Of a DNA stretch of 64,000 bases, positions 46,530-55,527 are shown piece by piece (positions within the stretch are counted from its first letter, which is position 1; every line of letters starts with the position of its first letter). Under the pieces are notes generated by a model. It did not search any database. It was given only the letters and a program-made list of their open reading frames with translations, and had not been told where the DNA came from. The stretch is taken from the NCBI RefSeq assembly GCF_003386795.1, contig NZ_QTUC01000001.1, forward strand, positions 744,001 to 808,000. Direction: 5' to 3'. The translations under genes were made by a program, and so were the position numbers. The stretch comes from Thermasporomyces composti. GTDB lineage: Bacteria > Actinomycetota > Actinomycetes > Propionibacteriales > Actinopolymorphaceae.

Positions 46530-47449
46530 ATGAATACGCATTCGTCAGATGGACAGCTAGACCTTCCGTGGCCATATGCTTGGGAGGTAGCTCATAGGAA
46601 AACCAGCTCCCTTCGCTTGGCCCGAGTGGCGACAGTGATTTTCCTCGCCGTCACGGCATTGATCTACGTGACCAGGTATCCCTCATTTGCAATCTTCATG
46701 CTAGGGCTCGCAACTGTCGTTGGACTACTTCTACTCAAGGGACACCTTGTCACTCTAGCAGCTCGGCGTAAGGGAGTACTAGGCATTTCCCGCGCCACCA
46801 TCAGCGGTCGCGACTTTTCGATACCTTACCTTGGTTTTTCAAGAGCGGTGACTTACACCGAGACCACCTTGTCTATCGTTACGTTTATCTACGCTGCCAC
46901 ATTACCCCTTTACATGGACGACATACCCTTCGCTTCAACGCACTGGACAGGACGTCACCTTGTCGTAGGTCTAATCGCATCGTTAGCAGCAATCTACGTT
47001 GTACCGTTCTTGGTAGCACGCTTGTACCGTTCTTGGTAGCACGCGTTGCGCGCTGGCGACAGCCGTTGGGAATCGCGCTCGCTCCAGAGGGGGTCTACCA
47101 CTGGTCCTGGTTCGGTCGTCGTTTCCTTCCCTGGGACGACATCACCGAAGCCAGGCCGGTGCTCAACTATGGCCCGAGCATCAAACTCATCTGTCGAGAC
47201 TCGATCTGGACGTCGCTACCAGGGGACTCAGCGCTGTGCTGGTTCGGCTTCTTCCGGCGCTACATGTGCACCATTCACGCCGGCTACCTCGCGGTCGACC
47301 CCGCGATCGCCTACTACGGCATACTCTTCTACCTGAAGAACCCTGACCACCGGCACGAGCTCGCCACCGACGCCGGTGTCGAACGGCTACGCCGTATGGA
47401 CTTCCCGCCCTCCCTCGCCGAGGAGCTGTCCGACAGCGCGAAAGCTTGA
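46530..47449 (+). pseudogene. Module A: membrane/PH-like protein broken by a 23-bp duplication
   Basis: Frame 1 (ATG 46530) encodes an N-terminus with about four hydrophobic helices up to VVPFLVARLYRSW and stops at 47037-47039. Frame 2 (from about 47033 to 47449) encodes the C-terminal PH-like part (GIALAPEGVYHWSWFGRRF, DHRHELATDAGVERLRRMDF), homologous to residues 163-297 of the paralogues at 50983, 55330 and 56490. Removing one copy of the tandem repeat at 46999-47044 restores VVPFLVARVARWRQPLGIAL and a single 298-residue protein. The frame break is therefore explained exactly. Confidence 0.8.
46999..47044 (+). repeat. Exact 23-bp tandem duplication causing a frameshift
   Basis: Bases 46999-47021 and 47022-47044 are identical (each starts TTGTACCGTTC and ends GGTAGCACGC). 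The unit is not a multiple of three, so it shifts the reading frame of the module A membrane gene. Slippage could delete it and restore the gene. Confidence 0.95.
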
Positions 47450-47623
47450 GCCGATCTCGCTGCGATCGCGGTGTGACGGCTCGGATGGCTGAACCGCCGC
47501 AAGGCATTGCGCCGTTGACGCATGAGGGGTGTCGTCGCCCACGTCGGACACAGGCTGAGATTCAAGCGTGACGTGCAGGGAAGGATCCCCTCGACCACGC
47601 ACCGACTGTCGGGGGAGGTCGAG

Positions 47624-48166
47624 GTGCCTGACGTCGTGGACTTGATCATGTCCGACCACCGCGAGGTGGAACGCCTGCTCACCTTGGTCAAGGACCATCC
47701 CGACCAGCGTCCGCTCCAGCTCCCTGTCCTCTCGGCGCTCCTCATCGCGCACAGCCGGGCGGAAGAGGCCGAGGTCTATCCGGTGGCTCGTATCGAGGCT
47801 GACGAGGCCGACGAGGTCGCCTTGAGCCAGGAGGAGCACCTGGAGGCTGAGCGCCTGCTCGAGCAGCTGCACGGTCTCGATCCGATGAGCAAGCGCTTCG
47901 ACTCGGTGCTGGACAAGCTGATCGCCGCGGTCAAGGAGCACATCGAGCACGAAGAGTCAGTCGTCCTGCCCGAGCTGCGGCAGCAGGTGGACAAGGCACG
48001 TCGAGAGGAGCTCGGCGAGATCTTCGCGACCGCTCGCGAGACGCACCTCGGCGAGCTCCCGGGCCAGGCCACCCGAGCGGAGCTGGTGGCACAGGCCCGC
48101 AACGTGGGCGTTCCGGGAGCGTCCTCGATGACGAGGTCCCAGCTGCAGCAGACCCTACGGGTTTGA
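47624..48166 (+). CDS. Hemerythrin (HHE) domain protein with SAP/Rho_N-like C-terminus
   Basis: This 180-residue protein has a four-helix HHE domain with metal-binding histidines in IMSDHREVERLL, LLIAHSRAEEAEVYP, QEEHLEAERLLEQL and VKEHIEHEESVVLPEL, so it binds a di-iron centre, with roles in oxygen, NO or iron-linked redox stress. Residues ~150-180 (TRAELVAQARNVGVPGASSM) resemble the Rho_N/SAP-like motif found in small actinobacterial proteins, possibly nucleic-acid binding. GTG at 47624 follows GGGGGAGG. It is high-GC, unlike its left neighbours, so it is probably ancestral chromosome. It is convergent with the beta-propeller gene, 22 bp away. Confidence 0.85.
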   Translation: MPDVVDLIMSDHREVERLLTLVKDHPDQRPLQLPVLSALLIAHSRAEEAEVYPVARIEADEADEVALSQEEHLEAERLLEQLHGLDPMSKRFDSVLDKLIAAVKEHIEHEESVVLPELRQQVDKARREELGEIFATARETHLGELPGQATRAELVAQARNVGVPGASSMTRSQLQQTLRV

Positions 48167-48188
48167 ACGCGGGAGCGAGTGCGAACGT

Positions 48189-50822
48189 TCAGCGGCGGCT
48201 CGCCTCCCGAACGAACGGTCGTGGGTCGATCCGCAGCAGAGCGGTGGCGCGGTACGTGACGTACAGGTTGTCGTAGGCGTCCAGGGTCAGGTACGGCCCT
48301 GCCCCCTCGGTGAGGATCGTGAGCGTGTCCGCCGCTGAGCCCTGGGCCAGCGTGCGGCGCGGGTCGAAGCCGAAGACACGCCCACCCACGTTGCCGTAGA
48401 TCCAGCCATCGCTGGCGACGACCATCTGCCCGTAGTTGCCAGCGATGCGATCGCCCGGCTTCCAGTCCGGGAAGATGTGCTCGCGGTGGATCCACTCCTC
48501 CGTCGTCGGATCCAGGGCGAGCAGCCACCCTTCGGCGTAGAACCACACGACGCCGTCCTGGTCGGTCACCGCCGCGTTGACGGCGCGGGTGTTCGGGATC
48601 GGCCACGGCGTCGTCCTCGCCTCCTGGCGCGATTCGTCGAAGATCAGCAGCTTCGCCTGGTCCTCGATCGGTAGGCCGTCCCAGCTGTAGAAGATGGAGC
48701 CGCCGCCGAACACCTTGTCCCCGCTCGCGGCGATCGTGTTCACCGACTGATGCCCGACGACACCGTCGAGCGTGGTGCACTCACCGGTCGCCAGGTCCAG
48801 CCACCCGAACGCGCCCTCGTTGTGGCCGTACTCCGCCTGGGTTCCGTAATAGATGCGGTCGCCGTGCCCCAGCAGACCGTACGGGCGGTTCTGGCCAGCG
48901 CCGATCGTGCAGTCGATCCGAGGTGTCTCGCCGGAGGCAACCTCGTCGTAGGTGAAGGACTCGATGCGCGCGTAAGGGTAGGTCCCTTGGTAGACGCGGC
49001 CACGGTAGCTGATCATCGCCTCCGCTTGACCGCCAACGGCGAACGTCACGTGCTCGTCGTCGCGCATCGGCGCCACGCCGCCCAGTCCGCCGGTCAGGTA
49101 GCCGGCGCTCCAGATGCGACCGTCGGGGCCTTCGGTGATGCTGTGGACCTGCAGCGAGACGTCAGGGATGCCCTCGACCTTGGTCCGCTCCAGCCGATGG
49201 GTGTCGAGGTTGTACTTCACCAGGTAGGCGCCGGAGTTCCAGCCGACGAGCGTGGTGCCCGGCCACGCGGGGTCGTCCAGCTCCACCGCCTCCCACCTGC
49301 GCGAGAAGATGCCGGTGTTGGAGTTCGGCATCGTCACTTCCTCGCGAGTCGCCAGGTCGAAGGCGTACAGCGGTTGGCCCGGGTCGTTCGCCTTGGAGTA
49401 GTAGACCTTGCCGTCGACGACGGGCGAGGACCCGTTGTAGATCACGCCCTCGACCTCGGCGACAACCTCGGCTTGCAGCTCGTCCGCGTCGTCGCGCCAC
49501 ACGCGCAAGATGACGAGGTTGTCGTCGCCAAGGCTCTGGGAGTCACCAGCCCACGCCATGACGTAGCCGTTGCCGGCGGTGATCCCGTACACCCACGGCG
49601 AGGCTTGCAGCTTCTCGCTGAACAGGCCGATGAAGTCCTTGCAGCGCGGCTCCCCCACCGTCGAGCATCCGACGAGGTGCGGCTTGGTGCCGGTGCCGAC
49701 GAAGACGGTCTTGGTCTGCTCCTCGTAGGCGACGGTGCGGCTGTAGTAGGCGTCGGTGACCAGCGGGTTCGGTCCGAGTGTGCCCTGGAACCCCTCGCCT
49801 TCGACGTACCGGTAGACCGCCGCGCCGGCGAAGCCGTCCGTGGGCTCTCCCCAACCACCGCCGTACGCGACGCCGTCGTCGTCGAAGTCGATGTCGTACA
49901 TGAAGCCCCAGGCCTCGATGGGAGGCGCACCGACGCGGACAGCCTCCGACGCACCTGGGGTGTAGAGCCACAACGCGGGAGCGCTGTAAGTGCCGACGTA
50001 GACCGTGCCGGTCACGGGGTTCTGCCGGATCCCCCACGCGCCGGTCGCACCCGGCAGGCGGACGTTGCGGACCACCTCGCCGGTGAGGATGTCGGTCACG
50101 GTCAACACCGCCGGGTCGTGCTCGGATCCGGTACCAACCGCGTAGGTCACCGCCCGTCCGTTCTCGTCGACTCCCGCCGCCATGCTGAGGTACGAGGTCC
50201 CCTTGGTGATCTGGCGGTCGAGGACGGTGAGCGGCGCGGTGATCAGGACCTGGTCGAACAGAGCTCGATCGGCGGCCGCGAGCTCGACCTGGACCTCGCG
50301 GGCTGCCGCCGGCGCCGATGCGGACACCTCGGCCACGTCGCTACCGCGACGCGTCGTACTCGAGGACACCGACACCACGCGGCCTTGCTCGTCGAGCCAG
50401 CGGAGCCGGATCGTCGCCGCCTTGTCCGCGTGGACGTGGGCGAACGCGGTGTAGTGCTGCCCCGGGCTGACGCTGACCGACGAGTTCACTGCTCCGACGC
50501 GACGGCACGGAGGACGACCCGGGAGCAGCAAGGCGCGACTGCCGTCGCTCGCCCACTCCGTCGTGGTGGTGACAGCGTCCCGGCAGGGTGGGGTGGGCTC
50601 GCCGCCACGTCCGTTCGTGGGCGACCAACCGGTGAGGCCGTCCTCGAAGCTGTGGTTCCGGAGGAGCAAGTCACCGTCGTGAAGGACCGGCTCGGCGTCG
50701 GTGACCTCGGCCTGGGCGACGCCGCCGACCGCCGCCACCATTCCCGCAGTCAGCAGAACCAGGCCCCGCCTCATCAAGCCACGTGACCTCGTCCGACGCC
50801 GTGCCGTGACCGTGTGACCCAC
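48189..50822 (-). CDS. Large secreted beta-propeller protein with N-terminal carbohydrate-binding-like domain
   Basis: This is an 877-residue protein. GTG at 50822 is chosen (GAGGGGAG 9 nt upstream), with a signal peptide (MRRGLVLLTAGMVAAVGGVA then QAEV); the ATG at 50774 is the alternative. A jelly-roll-like domain follows (LLLRNHSFEDGLTGWSPTN, about 70-200; Cys-containing), resembling CBM_4_9. The rest (about 210-870) is a chain of beta-propeller blades (VTYAVGTGSEHDPAVLTV, GIRQNPVTGTVYVGT, DGRIWSAGYLTGG, GNYGQMVVASDGWIYGNVGG). It is probably exported and binds or processes a glycan. Exact function is unknown. A partial copy lies at 54135-55169. Confidence 0.8.
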   Translation of the reverse strand: MGHTVTARRRTRSRGLMRRGLVLLTAGMVAAVGGVAQAEVTDAEPVLHDGDLLLRNHSFEDGLTGWSPTNGRGGEPTPPCRDAVTTTTEWASDGSRALLLPGRPPCRRVGAVNSSVSVSPGQHYTAFAHVHADKAATIRLRWLDEQGRVVSVSSSTTRRGSDVAEVSASAPAAAREVQVELAAADRALFDQVLITAPLTVLDRQITKGTSYLSMAAGVDENGRAVTYAVGTGSEHDPAVLTVTDILTGEVVRNVRLPGATGAWGIRQNPVTGTVYVGTYSAPALWLYTPGASEAVRVGAPPIEAWGFMYDIDFDDDGVAYGGGWGEPTDGFAGAAVYRYVEGEGFQGTLGPNPLVTDAYYSRTVAYEEQTKTVFVGTGTKPHLVGCSTVGEPRCKDFIGLFSEKLQASPWVYGITAGNGYVMAWAGDSQSLGDDNLVILRVWRDDADELQAEVVAEVEGVIYNGSSPVVDGKVYYSKANDPGQPLYAFDLATREEVTMPNSNTGIFSRRWEAVELDDPAWPGTTLVGWNSGAYLVKYNLDTHRLERTKVEGIPDVSLQVHSITEGPDGRIWSAGYLTGGLGGVAPMRDDEHVTFAVGGQAEAMISYRGRVYQGTYPYARIESFTYDEVASGETPRIDCTIGAGQNRPYGLLGHGDRIYYGTQAEYGHNEGAFGWLDLATGECTTLDGVVGHQSVNTIAASGDKVFGGGSIFYSWDGLPIEDQAKLLIFDESRQEARTTPWPIPNTRAVNAAVTDQDGVVWFYAEGWLLALDPTTEEWIHREHIFPDWKPGDRIAGNYGQMVVASDGWIYGNVGGRVFGFDPRRTLAQGSAADTLTILTEGAGPYLTLDAYDNLYVTYRATALLRIDPRPFVREASRR

Positions 50823-51180
50823 GTGTCCGCTCCCCTCACCCGCCAGCTCGAGACGCCTCGTCGGCCCACCGGCACCTTCGCACCCGGCCGGCCAGCGACA
50901 CGCGGAGTCGAAGACTAGAGGGCCGGCATCGCGACAGGACTGCCCTTGCACGAATCGGACGTCCAGACGCGGCCAACCTTCTCTACGGGCGATCGACCAT
51001 CGCCCGGAGCGTTCCAGTCGTCTCCAATTCGTCGACCACCTCTGCGAAGTCCAGCCTTTGGATCCGCTGTACGCCCTCCATGGTGGCGAGCTCGTGCCGA
51101 AGCTCAGGATGACGAAGGTAGAACACAACCGCCAGGTACACCACGCCAGGGTTAACGTCCAGGTAGTGCAGCTCGATCCG
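50014..51180. repeat. Large direct repeat, copy 1 (~1.17 kb)
   Basis: By eye this stretch is identical to 54361-55527 (offset 4347). It covers the 3' ~66 codons of the module B membrane gene, the intergenic region and the 5' ~270 codons of the propeller gene. It ends where the two membrane genes diverge (GCTCGATCC then AC versus GC). Confidence 0.9.
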
Positions 51181-51876
51181 ACGATTACGCCGCCTGAATA
51201 TCGGCCACGACGCGATGAAGTTCTCCTCCGGGTTCAGTTGTATTCCCTGCGGCTCGGCTACGATAAGGTCGAGGCGCGGATACCCTAAGGCGATAGTCAG
51301 AACGTCCTTGATCCACTCCCATGCGTAAAAACAACATCCGAACTGTGACCAGTGGTAGATGCCCTTCGGACTAAGCCCGACACCTAGCTGGCCACGCCTT
51401 CGAACGAGCCGACTGAACGCGCAGCACAACGCCATCACCCCAAGAACGGGCGCCACGAATGCCAGTGCGCGTAGTCGCGCGTCCGCGCGCGTCCCGGACG
51501 GCGGAATCATTGCCATCAAAAAGGGATGACAAATGAGAGTCATTCCCAGCCACAGATAGGCGAGCGGCTCTAGGATCGCGAAGGAGCGCCGATTCCACAT
51601 CGTCACCGCAAGCCTGCCGTCGCGCAGACGGGAAAGCCGCACACGTGACGAACCTCGCCGCCAGCATGTACCAGTTGTTAGATAGAGCAAAACCGCCCAT
51701 ATGGTGACGGCACACACCAGCAGCGCAAGGAGAAGAAAAAAGTAATAGTCCTTCTCGTAAAATGCAGAGAAGACGACCCAAAGAAGGATAATATAAACCA
51801 TCAGAAAGGCGGGCATCATTCGCCTTCCTCGCTGATGACCTCGAACCCAGTCGGTCGGTAGTGGAACAAATCTCAT
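50983..51876 (-). CDS. Module B: four-TM protein with C-terminal PH-like domain
   Basis: This is a 297-residue protein. Two hydrophobic helices lie at about 20-42 and 46-70 and two more at about 98-125 and 132-158, then a C-terminal cytosolic domain (163-297) begins LGVGLSPKGIYHWSQFGCCF and contains NPEENF, RRIELHYLDVNPG and LRHPELRHELATMEGVQRI. The 'LSPxGIYHW...W..I' pattern resembles bacterial PH-like domains. Paralogues are at 55330, 56490 and, broken, 46530. As the last gene of an effector-like operon it is a candidate membrane immunity or docking protein; that role is inferred. It starts 10 bp after the 317-residue gene. Confidence 0.75.
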   Translation of the reverse strand: MRFVPLPTDWVRGHQRGRRMMPAFLMVYIILLWVVFSAFYEKDYYFFLLLALLVCAVTIWAVLLYLTTGTCWRRGSSRVRLSRLRDGRLAVTMWNRRSFAILEPLAYLWLGMTLICHPFLMAMIPPSGTRADARLRALAFVAPVLGVMALCCAFSRLVRRRGQLGVGLSPKGIYHWSQFGCCFYAWEWIKDVLTIALGYPRLDLIVAEPQGIQLNPEENFIASWPIFRRRNRRIELHYLDVNPGVVYLAVVFYLRHPELRHELATMEGVQRIQRLDFAEVVDELETTGTLRAMVDRP

Positions 51877-51885
51877 CGGAATCCC

Positions 51886-52839
51886 TCACGAATCTTCCCC
51901 GACTGGAGGAACTCGACGCGGGCCCGGATCAAGACTAGGTGTGACAGCTAAGAGTTTTTCTAAGGCGGTGCGATTCTGCTTGTCGTACCACTTTCCCACA
52001 TACTGAGACGTCGTATTTCCGAGAATCGCGGCCGGGATCGGCGTTAGCCAAAAGGGTGCGCCAAGATACGTTCCGACCCCCATAATCACCGCGGCCGTGG
52101 CGATGGCTACCCCTGTTATCAGGACAACTTTCTCCGGCGGCTCTCCTTCGTACAAGGAATATCCGACAGAAGTAATCGTCAAAGCCGCACTTGCGCCGCG
52201 ACCAAGCAAAATCCTTCCAGTTAGACTAGAGTACAGACGGGGTTTCTTCCGTTTGATTTCATCCACCAGTGCGGACGCTTCTTCGCTCACGATGTCTCCA
52301 GCTAAGAATAGAGGTGCGTTCCAGTTATAGGTGTCGTCCCCCACAAGCATTTCGCGAATCAGGTCATGTGCCGAGTCCACCTGCTCTGTGATCTCTTCGT
52401 ATACTTGCTTACGATGCCGATAGACTAGATTGGCAGCCTCAAGGCTATAGTCTTCTGAGTGCCCGGGCGGGTAAATCTCGAGCTTTGGTGGCCAGATGCA
52501 GCCGTCCTCGATTCTCAGTCCTTCTCTCCGGGCGGTATCCGTTGCCCACTCGACTCGATTTTGCGCCATCTCCAATGCATCCGCCATGCGATCAAGCAAC
52601 CGGGCACGTACTCTGATCGCATCGGACAGCTGGTTGATTTTGACTAGTCCAGCGCCAAGCCTTTCCGCGAAAGCTCGTCCAGCAAGATCATCCCATGAGT
52701 CCAAGCGATTACACAAGATGTACCCGACAGCTCTGGACGCCTCTTCAACGAGGGGGGCCAGAGTGCTGCGGAACCAGTCCGCGACCGCTCGGATACTCGC
52801 AGGGTCACCGCCAAGCGTGATAGTGGGCGCCTCACCCAT
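51886..52839 (-). CDS. Module B: WXG-like N-terminus plus hydrophobic domain, putative T7SS substrate
   Basis: This is a 317-residue protein. Residues 1-110 look like the helical N-terminus of actinobacterial T7SS substrates (LGGDPASIRAVADWFRSTL, then LDSWDDLAGRAFAERLGAG with the W-x-D/G turn, then RARLLDRMADALEMAQNRVE). A linker (GCIWPPKLEIYPPGHSEDY) leads to helices and a Gly/Ala-rich hydrophobic segment (about 215-285; VVLITGVAIATAAVIMGVG), then a conserved tail YDKQNRTALEKLL and TPSLDPGPRRVPP. It starts 9 bp after the small gene. It is probably a secreted or membrane-inserting effector. No enzymatic toxin motif is recognised. Confidence 0.72.
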   Translation of the reverse strand: MGEAPTITLGGDPASIRAVADWFRSTLAPLVEEASRAVGYILCNRLDSWDDLAGRAFAERLGAGLVKINQLSDAIRVRARLLDRMADALEMAQNRVEWATDTARREGLRIEDGCIWPPKLEIYPPGHSEDYSLEAANLVYRHRKQVYEEITEQVDSAHDLIREMLVGDDTYNWNAPLFLAGDIVSEEASALVDEIKRKKPRLYSSLTGRILLGRGASAALTITSVGYSLYEGEPPEKVVLITGVAIATAAVIMGVGTYLGAPFWLTPIPAAILGNTTSQYVGKWYDKQNRTALEKLLAVTPSLDPGPRRVPPVGEDS

Positions 52840-52848
52840 AGCCTTTCC

Positions 52849-53247
52849 CTAGCGTGTTCTCTTCTTATCGACAGACTCCCAAGCTTCACGAATTTCAGGC
52901 CCATGCTCAAACCATGAGTGAGCAAACCCTATCTCGATAAGATGAAACTTGCCTTGTTCTATGAGCTCCTGATTCTTCTTCTCTATCTCCCGATAAGCTT
53001 TTGCAACTTTGTTAAGCCTGTGAGCCGCGGCCTCTAGACGAAGTATGAGATGCACGTACTGGGCGACTGTAGCCTCGACCATGTCTTCTACTACCGGCGT
53101 GAGCGGTCCGGCGTCAATATACTGTGGTTTCCTGCGCTCAGCGCCTGTATCGAGCTCGACTGCAGCCTCCTCGAGAAGCTGACCCCATCGCTCGATCTCG
53201 CCGGAATCGAAGTGCACTTCGCCATACAGGGATCCGGAAGTGGCCAT
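52849..53247 (-). CDS. Module B: small WXG100-like protein with YxxxE motif
   Basis: This 132-residue helical protein has ATG at 53247 with GGAGGGG 5 nt upstream. GEVHFDSGEIERWGQLLEEA and a central helix (VVEDMVEATVAQYVHLILRL) lead to AAHRLNKVAKAYREIEKKNQ, where Y-R-E-I-E fits the YxxxD/E secretion signal of T7SS proteins. A strict WXG triplet is absent. It leads the operon with the 317- and 297-residue proteins. It may be a secreted partner or chaperone for the larger protein. Its paralogue at 58367 is clearly similar. Confidence 0.7.
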   Translation of the reverse strand: MATSGSLYGEVHFDSGEIERWGQLLEEAAVELDTGAERRKPQYIDAGPLTPVVEDMVEATVAQYVHLILRLEAAAHRLNKVAKAYREIEKKNQELIEQGKFHLIEIGFAHSWFEHGPEIREAWESVDKKRTR

Positions 53248-53283
53248 TTGCGCCCCTCCTTTCACTATTAACTTCGAAGGCAT

Positions 53284-53478
53284 CGTCAGGAGAGCCTACT
53301 TAGAACATTCATAACCCATGGTAGTCAGCTGAAAAACTGCGTGCACTTGTTGTCCACAGCCCACCCACGTGTCCCCAGGATCTATCTGTGAGCCTGGTCA
53401 CAAGAGGCTCGCGCTATCGGATGCGTGGCCTACCGTCGTCAGACGTCCACTGTCGGATAGATTCGTAACTGCCGAAAG
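53284..53478 (-). promoter_or_regulatory. Upstream region of module B
   Basis: This is an AT-rich spacer between the truncated methyltransferase and the small gene. The part at 53348-53407 (GTTGTCCACAGCCCACCCAC, then ATCTGTGAGCCTGGTCACA) is clearly related to 58860-58918 upstream of module C, so the promoter was duplicated with the module. Confidence 0.45.
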
Positions 53479-54192
53479 TCACCGCTTGCGGGCGGTGACG
53501 AGGGCGAAGGTCAGGTACTCGCCACGGTCCGCCTCGAGCATGGTGAGGACCTCGCCGATACCGTCCGCGTCGCCAGGCCGGTGTTCTCGACCCGCGCGTG
53601 CCCACAGCAGCCAGTCCCGCCAACCGTCTCGCTGCACGCGCGCGGATGTCACCGTGACCAGCTCAGTGATGTCCCACTGGAACCGCCACCACTCGGCGGT
53701 GTGCCAGGCGATGGCCTCCCAGCCGACACAGGCCTTGATGTGCTCGGGAATGGCGCCCATCTCTCGGACCTCACGGGTCATCGCTGGCGTGGCGATGCCG
53801 AGCTGCCCACCAGGCTTGAGGAAGCGGACCAGGTACGGCAGGTAGCTGTCCGCGGTGCCGAAGTACTCGAACGCGTCGATGCTGACGATGACGTCGAAGG
53901 ACTCGCGGGCGAACGGCAAGGCGTGCGCCTCCGCCTTGATCGCGTGGATTCGGTCGGCGACACCCGCGCTCGCGAAGACGTCGGCCGCAGTGTCCGGAGA
54001 CACCCAGAGGTCCGCGGCGGTGACCCGCACACCGAACTCGCGAGCGAGGAACACCGAGGTCGCACCCATCCCGGACCCGAGGTCGAGCACACGCATCCCG
54101 GGCTTGAGGTCGAGGTCGCGGGAGAGGCGGCCGGTCACCGCACCGTGCTCATCACGGGCGCGATCCGGCCGCTGACGACGCCGTGGCCGATC
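53479..54192 (-). pseudogene. 5'-truncated SAM-dependent methyltransferase
   Basis: The frame shows a class I methyltransferase: MRVLDLGSGMGATSVFLARE (motif I), VTAADLWVSPDTAADVFASA, FDVIVSIDAFEYFG and RFLKPGGQLGIATP, and ends at 53479 with EYLTFALVTARKR. The expected N-terminal ~40 residues are missing because a copied piece of the propeller gene begins at 54193. A shortened product could start at GTG 54138 (219 residues), but without an N-terminal lid it is probably inactive. A decayed copy of its 3' end lies at 58985-59172. High GC suggests it belongs to the chromosome rather than the inserted modules. Confidence 0.7.
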
Positions 54193-55169
54193 CCGAACAC
54201 CTTGTCCCCGCTCGCGGCGATCGTGTTCACCGACTGATGCCCGACGACACCGTCGAGCGTGGTGCACTCACCGGTCGCCAGGTCCAGCCACCCGAACGCG
54301 CCCTCGTTGTGGCCGTACTCCGCCTGGGTTCCGTAATAGATGCGGTCGCCGTGCCCCAGCACGGGGTTCTGCCGGATCCCCCACGCGCCGGTCGCACCCG
54401 GCAGGCGGACGTTGCGGACCACCTCGCCGGTGAGGATGTCGGTCACGGTCAACACCGCCGGGTCGTGCTCGGATCCGGTACCAACCGCGTAGGTCACCGC
54501 CCGTCCGTTCTCGTCGACTCCCGCCGCCATGCTGAGGTACGAGGTCCCCTTGGTGATCTGGCGGTCGAGGACGGTGAGCGGCGCGGTGATCAGGACCTGG
54601 TCGAACAGAGCTCGATCGGCGGCCGCGAGCTCGACCTGGACCTCGCGGGCTGCCGCCGGCGCCGATGCGGACACCTCGGCCACGTCGCTACCGCGACGCG
54701 TCGTACTCGAGGACACCGACACCACGCGGCCTTGCTCGTCGAGCCAGCGGAGCCGGATCGTCGCCGCCTTGTCCGCGTGGACGTGGGCGAACGCGGTGTA
54801 GTGCTGCCCCGGGCTGACGCTGACCGACGAGTTCACTGCTCCGACGCGACGGCACGGAGGACGACCCGGGAGCAGCAAGGCGCGACTGCCGTCGCTCGCC
54901 CACTCCGTCGTGGTGGTGACAGCGTCCCGGCAGGGTGGGGTGGGCTCGCCGCCACGTCCGTTCGTGGGCGACCAACCGGTGAGGCCGTCCTCGAAGCTGT
55001 GGTTCCGGAGGAGCAAGTCACCGTCGTGAAGGACCGGCTCGGCGTCGGTGACCTCGGCCTGGGCGACGCCGCCGACCGCCGCCACCATTCCCGCAGTCAG
55101 CAGAACCAGGCCCCGCCTCATCAAGCCACGTGACCTCGTCCGACGCCGTGCCGTGACCGTGTGACCCAC
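54135..55169 (-). pseudogene. Partial duplicate of the secreted beta-propeller gene
   Basis: The first ~270 codons from GTG 55169 are identical to the gene at 48189-50822, including signal peptide and jelly-roll. The sequence then jumps in frame (GIRQNPV to LGHGDRIYYG), dropping 1140 bp (380 codons), and continues for 56 codons matching 48706-48874. It then runs into methyltransferase DNA and stops at 54135 after GVVSGRIAPVMSTVR. The product would be a 344-residue exported protein with few propeller blades, probably non-functional. Confidence 0.8.
54193..54361. repeat. Short propeller-gene duplicate segment
   Basis: This matches 48706-48874 (offset 5487) and abuts the long direct repeat at base 54361. 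The shared CA at the junction is a minimal microhomology for the 1140-bp internal deletion. Confidence 0.85.
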
Positions 55170-55527
55170 GTGTCCGCTCCCCTCACCCGCCAGCTCGAGA
55201 CGCCTCGTCGGCCCACCGGCACCTTCGCACCCGGCCGGCCAGCGACACGCGGAGTCGAAGACTAGAGGGCCGGCATCGCGACAGGACTGCCCTTGCACGA
55301 ATCGGACGTCCAGACGCGGCCAACCTTCTCTACGGGCGATCGACCATCGCCCGGAGCGTTCCAGTCGTCTCCAATTCGTCGACCACCTCTGCGAAGTCCA
55401 GCCTTTGGATCCGCTGTACGCCCTCCATGGTGGCGAGCTCGTGCCGAAGCTCAGGATGACGAAGGTAGAACACAACCGCCAGGTACACCACGCCAGGGTT
55501 AACGTCCAGGTAGTGCAGCTCGATCCG
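54361..55527. repeat. Large direct repeat, copy 2 (~1.17 kb)
   Basis: Identical by eye to 50014-51180. It covers the 3' end of the module D membrane gene and the start of the partial propeller gene. Recombination between the copies would excise or amplify about 4.35 kb, including module B and the methyltransferase. Confidence 0.9.

Noticed and set aside
50983-53247. Classical toxin-antitoxin or restriction system
   Set aside because: No nuclease, kinase, methylase specificity or antitoxin DNA-binding motif is seen in the three proteins; helical secretion-type features fit better.
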